The notes under the pieces were generated by a model. That model was given only the letters and a program-made list of their open reading frames with translations. It did not search any database and was not told where the DNA came from. A program made the translations under genes and the position numbers. From contig NZ_CP109499.1 in NCBI RefSeq assembly GCF_036231965.1, forward strand, positions 868,001-932,000: a stretch of 64,000 nucleotides of DNA. Direction: 5' to 3'. This DNA is from Streptomyces sp. NBC_01428. GTDB taxonomy: Bacteria > Actinomycetota > Actinomycetes > Streptomycetales > Streptomycetaceae. Positions 42,720 to 50,782 of this stretch are shown piece by piece (within the stretch, counting starts at the first letter, position 1; each line of letters starts with the position of its first letter).

Positions 42720-45038
42720 GTGACCACGAAGACCGCAGCCGCGGCAGCACGGGCCACCGTGTACGGCTACCCCCGCCAGGGTCCGAACCGGGAACTGAAG
42801 AAGGCGATCGAGGGCTACTGGAAGGGCCGCGTCAGCGCCGACGCCCTCCGTGCCACCGCCGCCGAACTGCGCAGCTCCACCTGGCGGCAGCTCGCCGAAG
42901 CCGGCATCGACGAAGTACCGACCGGCGACTTCTCGTACTACGACCACGTCCTGGACACCAGCGTCATGGTCGGCGCCGTCCCCGAGCGTCACCGGGAGGC
43001 CGTCGCCGCCGACACCCTCGACGGATTCTTCGCGATGGCCCGCGGCACCCAGGACGTGGCGCCGCTGGAGATGACCAAGTGGTTCGACACGAACTACCAC
43101 TACCTGGTACCCGAGTTGGGCCCGGACACCGTCTTCACCACCGACTCGTCCAAGCAGGTCGCCGAACTCAAGGAGGCCCTGGCGCTCGGACTGTCGGCCC
43201 GTCCGGTCCTGGTCGGCCCCATCACCTATCTGCTCCTCGCCAAGCCCGCCCCGGGTGTGTCCGCGGACTTCGACCCGCTGACCCTCCTGGACCGGCTGCT
43301 GCCGGTCTACACCGAGGTGCTCGCCGACCTGCGTGCCGCCGGTGCCCAGTGGGTCCAGCTCGACGAACCCGCTCTCGTCCAGGACCGTACGAACGCCGAA
43401 CTGAACGCCGCCGAGCGCGCCTACCGGGCTCTCGGGGCTCTCACCGACCGTCCGAAGCTGCTCGTCGCGTCGTACTTCGACCGGCTCGGCGAGGCCCTGC
43501 CCGTTCTCGCCAAGGCTCCGGTCGAGGGACTCGCCCTCGACTTCACCGACGCGGCGGCCGCGAACCTGGACGCGCTCGCCGCCGTCGGCGGTCTGCCGGG
43601 CAAGCGGCTCGTCGCCGGGGTCGTCAACGGCCGCAACATCTGGGTCAACGACCTGGAGAAGTCACTCGCCACGCTGGGCACCCTGCTGGGTCTGGCCGGG
43701 CAGGTCGACGTGGCCGCGTCCTGCTCGCTGCTGCACGTACCGCTGGACTCCGCCGTCGAGCGCGACATCGAACCGCAGGTCCTGCGCTGGCTCGCCTTCG
43801 CCCGCCAGAAGACCGCCGAGATCGTCACGCTCGCCCGGGGGCTCTCGCACGGCACGGACGCCATCGCGACCGAGCTCGCCGCCAACCGGGCCGATCTCGC
43901 CGCCCGCGCGGGCTCGGCGCTCACCCACGACCCAGCCGTGCGCGCCCGTGCCGCCGCCGTCACGGCCACCGACTCCCGCCGCTCGCAGCCCTACGCCGAA
44001 CGGACCGTCGCCCAGCGCGCCCACCTCGGCCTCCCGCTGCTGCCGACCACCACCATCGGCTCCTTCCCGCAGACCGCCGAACTCCGTGCGGCCCGGGCCG
44101 GCCTGCGCACCGGACGCACCGACGTCGCCGGATACGAGGAGCGCATCAGGAGCGAGATCGGCGAGGTCATCGCCTTCCAGGAGAAGACCGGCCTGGACGT
44201 CCTCGTGCACGGCGAGGCCGAACGCAACGACATGGTCCAGTACTTCGCCGAACAGCTCACCGGCTACCTCGCCACGCAGCACGGCTGGGTCCAGTCCTAC
44301 GGCACCCGGTACGTGCGTCCGCCGGTCCTGGCCGGCGACATCTCCCGCCCGGAACCGATGACGGTGCGCTGGACGACGTACGCCCAGTCGCTCACCGACC
44401 GGCCCGTCAAGGGCATGCTCACCGGGCCGGTCACCATGCTCGCCTGGTCGTTCGTCCGCGACGACCAGCCGCTCGGCGACACCGCCCGCCAGGTCGCCCT
44501 CGCCCTGCGCGACGAGGTGAACGACCTGGAGGCGGCCGGCACTTCGGTGATCCAGGTCGACGAACCCGCACTGCGCGAGACCCTGCCGCTGCGCGCGACG
44601 GACCGCCCCGCCTACCTCGACTGGGCGACCGAGGCGTTCCGCCTCACCACCGCGGGCGTCCGGCCGGGCACCCAGATCCACACCCACATGTGCTACGCCG
44701 AGTTCGGGGACATCGTCCAGGCGATCGACGACCTCGACGCCGACGTCATCAGCCTGGAGGCCGCGCGGTCCCACATGCAGGTCGCCGGCGAACTCGCCGA
44801 GCACGGCTATCCGCGCGAGGCGGGCCCGGGGGTCTACGACATCCACTCGCCGCGCGTGCCGGGCGCCGACGAGGCGGCCGTCCTGCTGCGCAAGGGACTT
44901 GAGGCCATCCCGGCCGAACGGCTGTGGGTCAACCCCGACTGCGGGCTGAAGACCCGCGGCTGGCCCGAGACCCGAGCCTCCCTGGAGAACCTGGTCAGCG
45001 CGGCCCGCACGGTCCGCACGGAGCTGTCCGGGTCCTGA
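42720..45038 (+). CDS. metE: cobalamin-independent methionine synthase
   Basis: The 772-residue protein is collinear with MetE: N-terminal half starting VYGYPRQGPNRELKKAIEGYW, folate site TKWFDTNYHYLVPE, and the C-terminal catalytic barrel starting LPTTTIGSFPQT with zinc ligands in IHTHMCYAEF (His, Cys) and NPDCGLKTRGW (Cys). It transfers a methyl group from 5-methyltetrahydropteroyl-triglutamate to homocysteine. GTG 42720 is preceded by GAAGGAG. It is regulated by the upstream B12 riboswitch, so a B12-dependent MetH is expected elsewhere in the genome. Confidence 0.96.
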   Translation: MTTKTAAAAARATVYGYPRQGPNRELKKAIEGYWKGRVSADALRATAAELRSSTWRQLAEAGIDEVPTGDFSYYDHVLDTSVMVGAVPERHREAVAADTLDGFFAMARGTQDVAPLEMTKWFDTNYHYLVPELGPDTVFTTDSSKQVAELKEALALGLSARPVLVGPITYLLLAKPAPGVSADFDPLTLLDRLLPVYTEVLADLRAAGAQWVQLDEPALVQDRTNAELNAAERAYRALGALTDRPKLLVASYFDRLGEALPVLAKAPVEGLALDFTDAAAANLDALAAVGGLPGKRLVAGVVNGRNIWVNDLEKSLATLGTLLGLAGQVDVAASCSLLHVPLDSAVERDIEPQVLRWLAFARQKTAEIVTLARGLSHGTDAIATELAANRADLAARAGSALTHDPAVRARAAAVTATDSRRSQPYAERTVAQRAHLGLPLLPTTTIGSFPQTAELRAARAGLRTGRTDVAGYEERIRSEIGEVIAFQEKTGLDVLVHGEAERNDMVQYFAEQLTGYLATQHGWVQSYGTRYVRPPVLAGDISRPEPMTVRWTTYAQSLTDRPVKGMLTGPVTMLAWSFVRDDQPLGDTARQVALALRDEVNDLEAAGTSVIQVDEPALRETLPLRATDRPAYLDWATEAFRLTTAGVRPGTQIHTHMCYAEFGDIVQAIDDLDADVISLEAARSHMQVAGELAEHGYPREAGPGVYDIHSPRVPGADEAAVLLRKGLEAIPAERLWVNPDCGLKTRGWPETRASLENLVSAARTVRTELSGS

Positions 45039-45049
45039 CCCACGAGGAA

Positions 45050-45089
45050 CGCCGGCCGGGGGACACCACGGGGCGTCCCCCGGCCGGCG
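45050..45089 (+). terminator. hairpin terminator after metE
   Basis: 15-bp perfect arms (CGCCGGCCGGGGGAC left) with a 10-nt loop, 12 nt after the stop. Confidence 0.83.
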
Positions 45090-45225
45090 ACCTTTCGTCC
45101 TTGTCTGCCGCCCAGATCTGCTGATCATGGCGGGTTCAACACAACTGGCCCGCCATGGCCTCGCGTTCGACGCCCTCTTCGGTTCCGGTCGACAAGATCG
45201 CACCTGAATTCGGCGTACTAGGGTG

Positions 45226-46098
45226 ATGATCGTGACAACAGAGCGATGGGCACTGGGCGGCGACCTGAACGTCGCACGCATCGGTTACGGGACGATGAAG
45301 CTGACCGGCTGGCCGCGGGGCGACCGGCCGGACCGGGAGACCGCTCTCGGTGTACTGCGGCGTGCCGTGGAGCGTGGGGTGAACCACCTCGACACCTCGC
45401 ACTACTACGCACGGGACGGGGTGGCGGCCAACGAGCTGATCCGGGAGGCGCTGCACCCGTACCCGGACGACCTGGTGATCGTGACGAAGGTGGGCGCGCT
45501 GGTCGAGGGGGCCGACATCGCGCTGCCCGCCGACCGGAAGACCGGCCTCACCCCCGACAACCTGCGACGTGGTGTCGAGGCGAACCTCCGCTCCCTGGGC
45601 CTGGACCGGCTCGACGTGGTGAACCTGCGCATGGGCGACGTCGACCGGCCCGGCGCCTCCCTCGCGGAGCCGCTGGAGGCCCTGCTCGCGTTGCGCGACG
45701 AAGGCCTCATCCGGCACCTCGGCGTCTCCAACGTCACGCTGGAGGAGTTCGAGGCGGCGCGCGCGATCGCTCCGATCGCCTGCGTCCAGAACCTCTACAA
45801 CCTGTCCCGACGGGACGACGACGCCCTCGTCGACGCCTGCGCGGCTGCCGGCATCGCGTACGTGCCCTTCTTCCCGGTGGGCGGCTTCCAGCCCGTCACC
45901 GCCGAGCGGCTGGACACCGTCGCCGCCCGTCACGGCGCGACCGTGCCGCAGGTGGCCCTCGCCTGGCTGCTCGCCCGGTCACCGAACATCCTCCTCATCC
46001 CCGGCACGGGCTCGGCCGCCCACCTGGAGGAGAACATCGACGCGGGCACGCTGAAGCTGACCGCCGAAGATCTCGCGGACCTGGAGGTCGGCCGATAA
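45226..46098 (+). CDS. aldo/keto reductase (catalytic His not conserved)
   Basis: The 290-residue TIM-barrel protein belongs to the AKR superfamily: RIGYGTMKLTGWPRG, the Asp-Tyr pair in HLDTSHYYARDG, Lys in IVTKVGAL, GVSNVTLEEFEAA and the cofactor end LLIPGTGSAAHLEEN. The usual catalytic His strand reads DVVNLRMGD, with Arg/Met where LLH is expected, as in a branch of bacterial AKRs. Starts GTG 45223, ATG 45226 and GTG 45232 are all possible; no good ribosome site is seen. Its TAA overlaps an ATA codon that seems to start the next gene. Confidence 0.83.
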   Translation: MIVTTERWALGGDLNVARIGYGTMKLTGWPRGDRPDRETALGVLRRAVERGVNHLDTSHYYARDGVAANELIREALHPYPDDLVIVTKVGALVEGADIALPADRKTGLTPDNLRRGVEANLRSLGLDRLDVVNLRMGDVDRPGASLAEPLEALLALRDEGLIRHLGVSNVTLEEFEAARAIAPIACVQNLYNLSRRDDDALVDACAAAGIAYVPFFPVGGFQPVTAERLDTVAARHGATVPQVALAWLLARSPNILLIPGTGSAAHLEENIDAGTLKLTAEDLADLEVGR

Positions 46099-46664
46099 GC
46101 GGCGGCAGAGCGACCCTCGAAGAGACCGCGGCGCCGACCGCGGGCCGCGAGGGCGCACGGCGCTGGCCGGTCTACACGGGCGTCGCGGTCGTCTTCCTCG
46201 CTCTGCTCGCGGGCGGGATCGTGTGGCTGTTCCAGGACGAGCTGTTCAAGCCGTTCGGGGACGCACGGGCCTGTGAGGGCAGCACGACCGAGCTGCCCCA
46301 AGTGATCTCGGCCGGCGGCGTCCCGCTCCCCGCGGATGCTTCGGACGTCCACTACGCCACCCGCGAGGGCACCGCCCAGGTCTCCTTCCTGAGCGACCGG
46401 ATACCTGACTACCTGCACCGCGCGGGACTCCTGCCGCAGGACGCGAAGCCGTTCGCCGAGCAGTACGGCAGCGCCTACGGGCTCGCGACGGACGAGGGGG
46501 AACTCCCCAAGGGGCTGTGCGGCCCGGCCTTGAAGGGACCCGCCTGGAGCTACATCACCAGGGGCCCGGGTACTGGAGTGAACGTCCTGATCGAGCGGTC
46601 CCCCGTCGACCCCGGCCTGTTCCGCTCCCCCGCCCGGGCCGTCGTCACGTTCGACATCACCTGA
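46095..46664 (+). CDS. membrane-anchored extracytoplasmic protein with probable ATA start
   Basis: A coding-like frame encodes a short basic N-terminus (GREGARRWP), one membrane helix (VYTGVAVVFLALLAGGIVWLF) and about 130 outside residues with three Cys (ARACEGS, LCGPALKG). No ATG, GTG or TTG occurs in this frame for over 100 bp upstream of the helix. ATA at 46095, 7 nt after a perfect GGAGGTC ribosome site, overlaps the preceding TAA as ATAA. This looks like an ATGA coupling junction mutated to ATAA. No family recognised; it may be poorly expressed or functionally silenced. Confidence 0.65.
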   Translation: MSGGRATLEETAAPTAGREGARRWPVYTGVAVVFLALLAGGIVWLFQDELFKPFGDARACEGSTTELPQVISAGGVPLPADASDVHYATREGTAQVSFLSDRIPDYLHRAGLLPQDAKPFAEQYGSAYGLATDEGELPKGLCGPALKGPAWSYITRGPGTGVNVLIERSPVDPGLFRSPARAVVTFDIT

Positions 46665-46853
46665 GGTCCTCCCCGCCGCTCTCCAGGGTGACCTGCTTCG
46701 CCCGAGGGGGCGGCGCGTGTCGGCCGAACGGCTTCGTCCGGGGGCCCGGCGGAGGTAGGGTCCGCGAACTGATCCACTTCTGTTGCCGATTCGGGCCAAT
46801 CCGCGACCGCTCCGGCTACGAATGGTTTGGGAGGACTCCGAGGGAGGACGGTC

Positions 46854-47183
46854 ATGGCGGGATCGGCTCGTGTCCGGATCATCGCGCTGGCGGGCCGACG
46901 CAGCTGGATCGTGGTGGAGGGACGGCTTCCGCGGTCCGCGGCCTCGTATCTCTCCGCCGTGTTGCGGGAGAGGTGCGGGCAGCAGGCCGTGGTCTTCCTC
47001 GACCTGCGGCAGGCCCAGCTGTCCGGCGACCAGGAACCGCGCGGCGCGTTCCTGCCCGACGGCCCCCGCGTGTTCCACGTCATGGCCGAAGAACCCTGGC
47101 GATCCCTCCTCGCCCGCGACCGCCGTGTGCGCTGGCACGGCTGCGCCGAGGAGGCGTGGCAGGCCTGGTGCTCCGGTCCCTGA
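46854..47183 (+). CDS. 109-residue STAS-like protein
   Basis: The first half has an alternating strand/helix pattern reminiscent of STAS anti-sigma antagonists: RIIALAGRRSWIVVEGRLP, then the helix SAASYLSAVLRERCG and strand AVVFLDLRQAQLSG. The usual phosphorylated Ser environment is not clear, and the second half (DGPRVFHVMAEEPWRSLL, RVRWHGCAEEAWQAW) also fits loosely. The family is not assigned with confidence. ATG 46854 has an excellent GAGGGAGGA site. The Ser/Thr kinase begins 104 bp downstream on the same strand. Confidence 0.65.
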   Translation: MAGSARVRIIALAGRRSWIVVEGRLPRSAASYLSAVLRERCGQQAVVFLDLRQAQLSGDQEPRGAFLPDGPRVFHVMAEEPWRSLLARDRRVRWHGCAEEAWQAWCSGP

Positions 47184-47287
47184 CGGCTGGAACCGATCCG
47201 GCCTGAATCGTGTCTCACAGCACACGGCTGGGAGCGCGTGGGGGCCGGAGCGCCTCACGTGTCCCAGGTCTCGGGGGGGGGTGGGGC

Positions 47288-48925
47288 ATGAGCACGTGGG
47301 CGGTACCGGGGTACGCCGAGTCACGGGAACTCGGGTCGGGGGCGAGCGGACGGGTCGCGCTGGCCGTGCACCAGGAGACGGGGCTGCCCGTCGCGGTCAA
47401 GTATCTGAGTGAGTCGCTGCGCACCCGCCCGGGTTTCGTGCGGGAGTTCAGGGCGGAGGCCCGGCTGCTCGGTGGCCTGCGCAGCGCCCACGTGGCGGGG
47501 TTGTACGAGTACGTGGAGAGCCCGGACGGCGCGGCGATCGTCATGGAACTGGTCGACGGTGTCAGTCTGCGGACCCTGCTCGGTAGGGAGGCGCCCCTCT
47601 CCCCCGAGGCCGCGCTCGTCCTGCTCAAGGGCTCGCTGCTCGGGCTCGCGGACGCCCATCGGATCGGCGTGGTGCACCGCGACTACAAGCCGGAGAACGT
47701 TCTCGTCCGTTCGGACGGCACCTCGAAGCTGGTGGACTTCGGGATCGCTGCCGCCGACGGCACCACCGCGGGTATCGCGGGCACTCCGTCGTACATGGCT
47801 CCGGAACAGTGGACCGGCGCCCCCGCGTCCCCGGCCGCCGACGTGTACGCCGCGACCGCCACGTTCTTCGAGTGCCTCACCGGCCGGAAGCCCTACACGG
47901 GCGAGAACCTGGCCGAGCTCGCGCTGCAGCACGTGGACGGGCCCATCCCCGCCGACGAGGCGCCCGAGCCCGTCCGCTCCCTGGTGCGCCGCGGGTTGGC
48001 GAAAACGCCCGAGCAACGTCCCACCGACGCCGAGGACTTCGTGGCGGAGCTGGAGGCCACCGCGGGCGGGGCGTACGGACCGGACTGGGAGGAACGCGGA
48101 CGCGGACGCCTCGCGGCTCTCGCCGCGCTCTCGCTGCTGCTTCTGCCCCATGCCCCCGTCAAGCCGCGCAACAGCGTCACGGACACGGCGCGAACCGTCC
48201 TCGGCAGGACCCCCGACGTGCTGCGCGCCTGGCGTCCCGGCGGCCGTTCGCTGCTCGTCTCGGCGGCCGCGATCGTCGCGGCCCTCCTGCTGACGTACGG
48301 CATCGACCGGCAGGCGCCCGGGTTCGGCGACCCGGGACAGGCGGCACAGGCCCTCGCCACCACGAGCGCACACCCGGGCGCGACCGGTGGGATCCCTGTG
48401 ACGGCGGACCCGGATTCCCCGACACCGTCCGCGTCGTCGTCCGACTCGGCCGTCCCCACGGGGACCGCGTCGGCCCCTCCGACGGACGGCAGCGCGACGC
48501 CGACGCCTTCGTCGGCCTCCACGACCGCCACCGTCGCGCCGCCGACCACCTCGGCGCCCACGACGGCCGCACCCACGACGACCTCCCCGTCGCCCGAAGT
48601 CGGCGTCAAGTCGGTGGTGTTCGGCGGCTTCCGGCAGACCGGCACGGCGACCGCCACGGCGTCGGTCACCGTCACCACGGACGGAACCGGACCCGTCGAC
48701 ATCACGGTCACGTGGTCCACCGGTGACGCCAGTGGACAGGCCGGCGCCCAGGACGGAGGGGCTGACACCTACCGGCGCAGTGGCTCGACCCAGTACACCA
48801 TCGCCCTCGACCACACCTTCCAGGGTGCGGGCTGCTACTGGGGTGTCCGGGCCGGGACGCAGCCCGTCTCCGCGGACGGCGGCGCCTCGCAGCAGCTCCT
48901 GACGAGGCGGTGCACGATCGGATGA
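47288..48925 (+). CDS. membrane Ser/Thr protein kinase with beta-type ectodomain
   Basis: The 545-residue protein has an N-terminal kinase domain: LGSGASGRVALAV loop, Lys38 in VAVKYL, HRDYKPEN with Asp132 and Asn137, and DFG at 150-152. Tyr replaces the usual Leu/Ile/Val in the HRD motif. After a linker comes a transmembrane helix (SLLVSAAAIVAALLLTYGI, about 320-338), a Thr/Pro/Ser-rich stalk and a roughly 105-residue outer domain (KSVVFGGFRQTGTATATASV, ALDHTFQGAGCYWGVRAG). The same outer domain type recurs in the next gene. ATG 47288 follows a run of nine G. It is translationally coupled (ATGA) to the downstream partner. Confidence 0.86.
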   Translation: MSTWAVPGYAESRELGSGASGRVALAVHQETGLPVAVKYLSESLRTRPGFVREFRAEARLLGGLRSAHVAGLYEYVESPDGAAIVMELVDGVSLRTLLGREAPLSPEAALVLLKGSLLGLADAHRIGVVHRDYKPENVLVRSDGTSKLVDFGIAAADGTTAGIAGTPSYMAPEQWTGAPASPAADVYAATATFFECLTGRKPYTGENLAELALQHVDGPIPADEAPEPVRSLVRRGLAKTPEQRPTDAEDFVAELEATAGGAYGPDWEERGRGRLAALAALSLLLLPHAPVKPRNSVTDTARTVLGRTPDVLRAWRPGGRSLLVSAAAIVAALLLTYGIDRQAPGFGDPGQAAQALATTSAHPGATGGIPVTADPDSPTPSASSSDSAVPTGTASAPPTDGSATPTPSSASTTATVAPPTTSAPTTAAPTTTSPSPEVGVKSVVFGGFRQTGTATATASVTVTTDGTGPVDITVTWSTGDASGQAGAQDGGADTYRRSGSTQYTIALDHTFQGAGCYWGVRAGTQPVSADGGASQQLLTRRCTIG

Positions 48926-49605
48926 ACGAACACCCCGGCGCTCCCGCGCCGTCCGACGACGACTACAGCGCGACCGTGCTGGCCAGCCACTGGATCCAGC
49001 GGCCCGACACCGACGAGACCGATGAGACCGGCACGCGGGCCTCCGACACCCTTGCCCTCGACGGGAGTTCGACCACACGGGCGCTGTCGGAGCCGACGGT
49101 GCTCGACACACCGCCCGACCGGGTCGAGGGGACCCTGCTGCGCTTCGGTCCCGGGGTGAACGCGGACACCGTGCGCCGATCGACGGCGGTGCCCGTCGCG
49201 GTCCCGGCTCCCCGCCGGACCTGGCGGCGGCACGTCCTGCCGGCCCTGGCGCTTCTGGCCGTCGTCGCCTTCCTTCTGTGGCACCGCTCCGGGCCCTCCG
49301 TGGGGGTCGAGGGCATCGCGGTCTCCGCGACGTCGTCCTCGCCCGGATGCGACACGACCGTGGACATCGTCGCCGCCGTCACCACCGACGGCCGGCCGGG
49401 GGAACTCGCCTACCGCTGGGTGCGCAGCGACGGCAGCTCCTCGAAGGTTCTGCACGAGGAGATGACACAGGGTCAGAAACGGGCGCACCTGCACCTGTTG
49501 TGGACCTTCCAGGGGGAAGGCCGGTACACGGCGCGTGCCGAGCTGCGCGTGCTGTCCCCGGTGCGCCGCAGCGTCGAGACGCGGCTCACGTACCACTGCC
49601 CCTGA
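48922..49605 (+). CDS. membrane partner of the upstream kinase, with related ectodomain
   Basis: The 227-residue protein has a Thr/Asp-rich cytoplasmic N-terminus (1-100; DETDETGTRASDTLALDG, SEPTVLDTPPD), one membrane helix (HVLPALALLAVVAFLLWH, 104-121) and an outer beta domain with two Cys (SPGCDTT, LTYHC). Its LWTFQGEGRYTARAEL resembles the kinase ectodomain's HTFQGAGCYWGVRAG, implying a duplicated fold. The Thr-rich tail is a candidate substrate of the kinase. ATG 48922 overlaps the kinase stop as ATGA. No known family was recognised. Confidence 0.75.
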   Translation: MNEHPGAPAPSDDDYSATVLASHWIQRPDTDETDETGTRASDTLALDGSSTTRALSEPTVLDTPPDRVEGTLLRFGPGVNADTVRRSTAVPVAVPAPRRTWRRHVLPALALLAVVAFLLWHRSGPSVGVEGIAVSATSSSPGCDTTVDIVAAVTTDGRPGELAYRWVRSDGSSSKVLHEEMTQGQKRAHLHLLWTFQGEGRYTARAELRVLSPVRRSVETRLTYHCP

Positions 49606-49626
49606 TCCGTACGGTGCGCCGGATGC

Positions 49627-50631
49627 TCAGACGGCCACGGCCGAGCCGCGGGCGCACATCATCGGGGCGCACAGAATCCGCTTCTTGCGCACGCGCTTGC
49701 CCTCGATCGCGGAGGCGGTCAGCCGGGCGGCCTCCGCGGCGATCTGGGTCAGCCCCCAACCGACGGTGGTCAGCGGTGGGGTGAGGACGCGGGAGACGGG
49801 GTGGTCGTCGAAGCCGACCACGGAGACGTCCCGTCCCACGACGAGCGAGGCCTCGGCCGCGGCCGCGTACACGCCGTAGGCGAGGGAGTCGGAGAAGCAG
49901 AAGACGGCGGTGGCCCGCCGGTCCCCTTCGAGGACGCCTCGGGCGACGACGGTCGCCGCGCCCAACTCCTGAGGGCAGGGCACGAGTTCGGCCCGCAGTC
50001 CTATGCGGTCGGCCGCCTCGCGCACGTACACGTCGGCGGGCCGGTCGGGGGTGCTCGGCCGGGTCGGGGTCAGGACGGTGACCCGGCGGTGGCCGAGGCC
50101 GTGGAGGTATTCCAGGACGGCGTCGATGCCGGCCCGGTTGTCGAAGATGACCTGCCCGACGGTGCGGGCCCGGCTCAGTGAGTCTCCGACCGCGACGACG
50201 GGCAGGGCGTCGGCGATCGCCGCCCACTCCTCGGCGGCCGGGTTCACGGGGGACACGAGGAGCGCGTCGACGCGCTGGTCGCGCAGTTGCTTGGCGAGGA
50301 CGAGTTCCCGGTCGGGGTCGCCGCCCGCGTCGAGGATCAGCGCGTAGCGGTCGCCGGCGAGGAGTTCGCGGCCGATGGCGGCCATCAGCTGCTGCTGCCA
50401 CAGGTCCTGGAGGTCGCCCGCGAGGACGCCGACCATGCTGGTGCGGCCGCTGGCGAGGGCACGGGCGATGGGGTCGGCCTCGTAGCCGAGCTCGGCCGCT
50501 GCCTTGCGCACGCGTTCCTCGGTCTCCTTGGAGACGTGTTTGCCGCGCAGGGCGTAGGAGACCGCGGCGGTGGAGAGGCCGGTGGCCTCGGCCACCTCCC
50601 TGAGGGTGGTGCGCTTCGGGGGCCTGACCAT
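49627..50631 (-). CDS. LacI family transcriptional regulator
   Basis: The 334-residue regulator has the N-terminal LacI HTH (TTLREVAEATGLSTAAVSYA, LRGKHVSKETEERVRKAAAE) with hinge helix IARALASGRT, then the type-1 PBP ligand domain (VGVLAGDLQDLWQQQLM, LAKQLRDQRVDALLVSPV, GLGHRRVTVLTP, DVSVVGFDDHPVSRVLTPPLT). ATG 50631 is preferred; an in-frame GTG at 50670 is possible. It is divergent from the amidohydrolase/dioxygenase pair, with two operator-like palindromes between, and probably represses both directions until its ligand is present. Confidence 0.88.
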   Translation of the reverse strand: MVRPPKRTTLREVAEATGLSTAAVSYALRGKHVSKETEERVRKAAAELGYEADPIARALASGRTSMVGVLAGDLQDLWQQQLMAAIGRELLAGDRYALILDAGGDPDRELVLAKQLRDQRVDALLVSPVNPAAEEWAAIADALPVVAVGDSLSRARTVGQVIFDNRAGIDAVLEYLHGLGHRRVTVLTPTRPSTPDRPADVYVREAADRIGLRAELVPCPQELGAATVVARGVLEGDRRATAVFCFSDSLAYGVYAAAAEASLVVGRDVSVVGFDDHPVSRVLTPPLTTVGWGLTQIAAEAARLTASAIEGKRVRKKRILCAPMMCARGSAVAV

Positions 50632-50693
50632 GCCGGGAAGCCTACCGGGCCGCGTCCGGATCGCGGGCACCTGCTTGACACGCCGGGTTGTTA

Positions 50694-50730
50694 ATCGCTT
50701 AAGTTAAGCGCATCACTGAAGCGCTTAACC
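50694..50730. promoter_or_regulatory. two LacI-type operators in divergent region
   Basis: CGCTTAAGTTAAGCG (50696-50710) is a perfect odd palindrome, and GAAGCGCTTAAC (50718-50729) holds the even palindrome AAGCGCTT, so both share the AAGCG/CGCTT half-site. They flank each other between the LacI gene and the amidohydrolase. Confidence 0.72.
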
Positions 50731-50782
50731 GATGACCGATCGCTGTTCCCGCCCCACCGCACGGACCTCCGAGGACTTCAGG

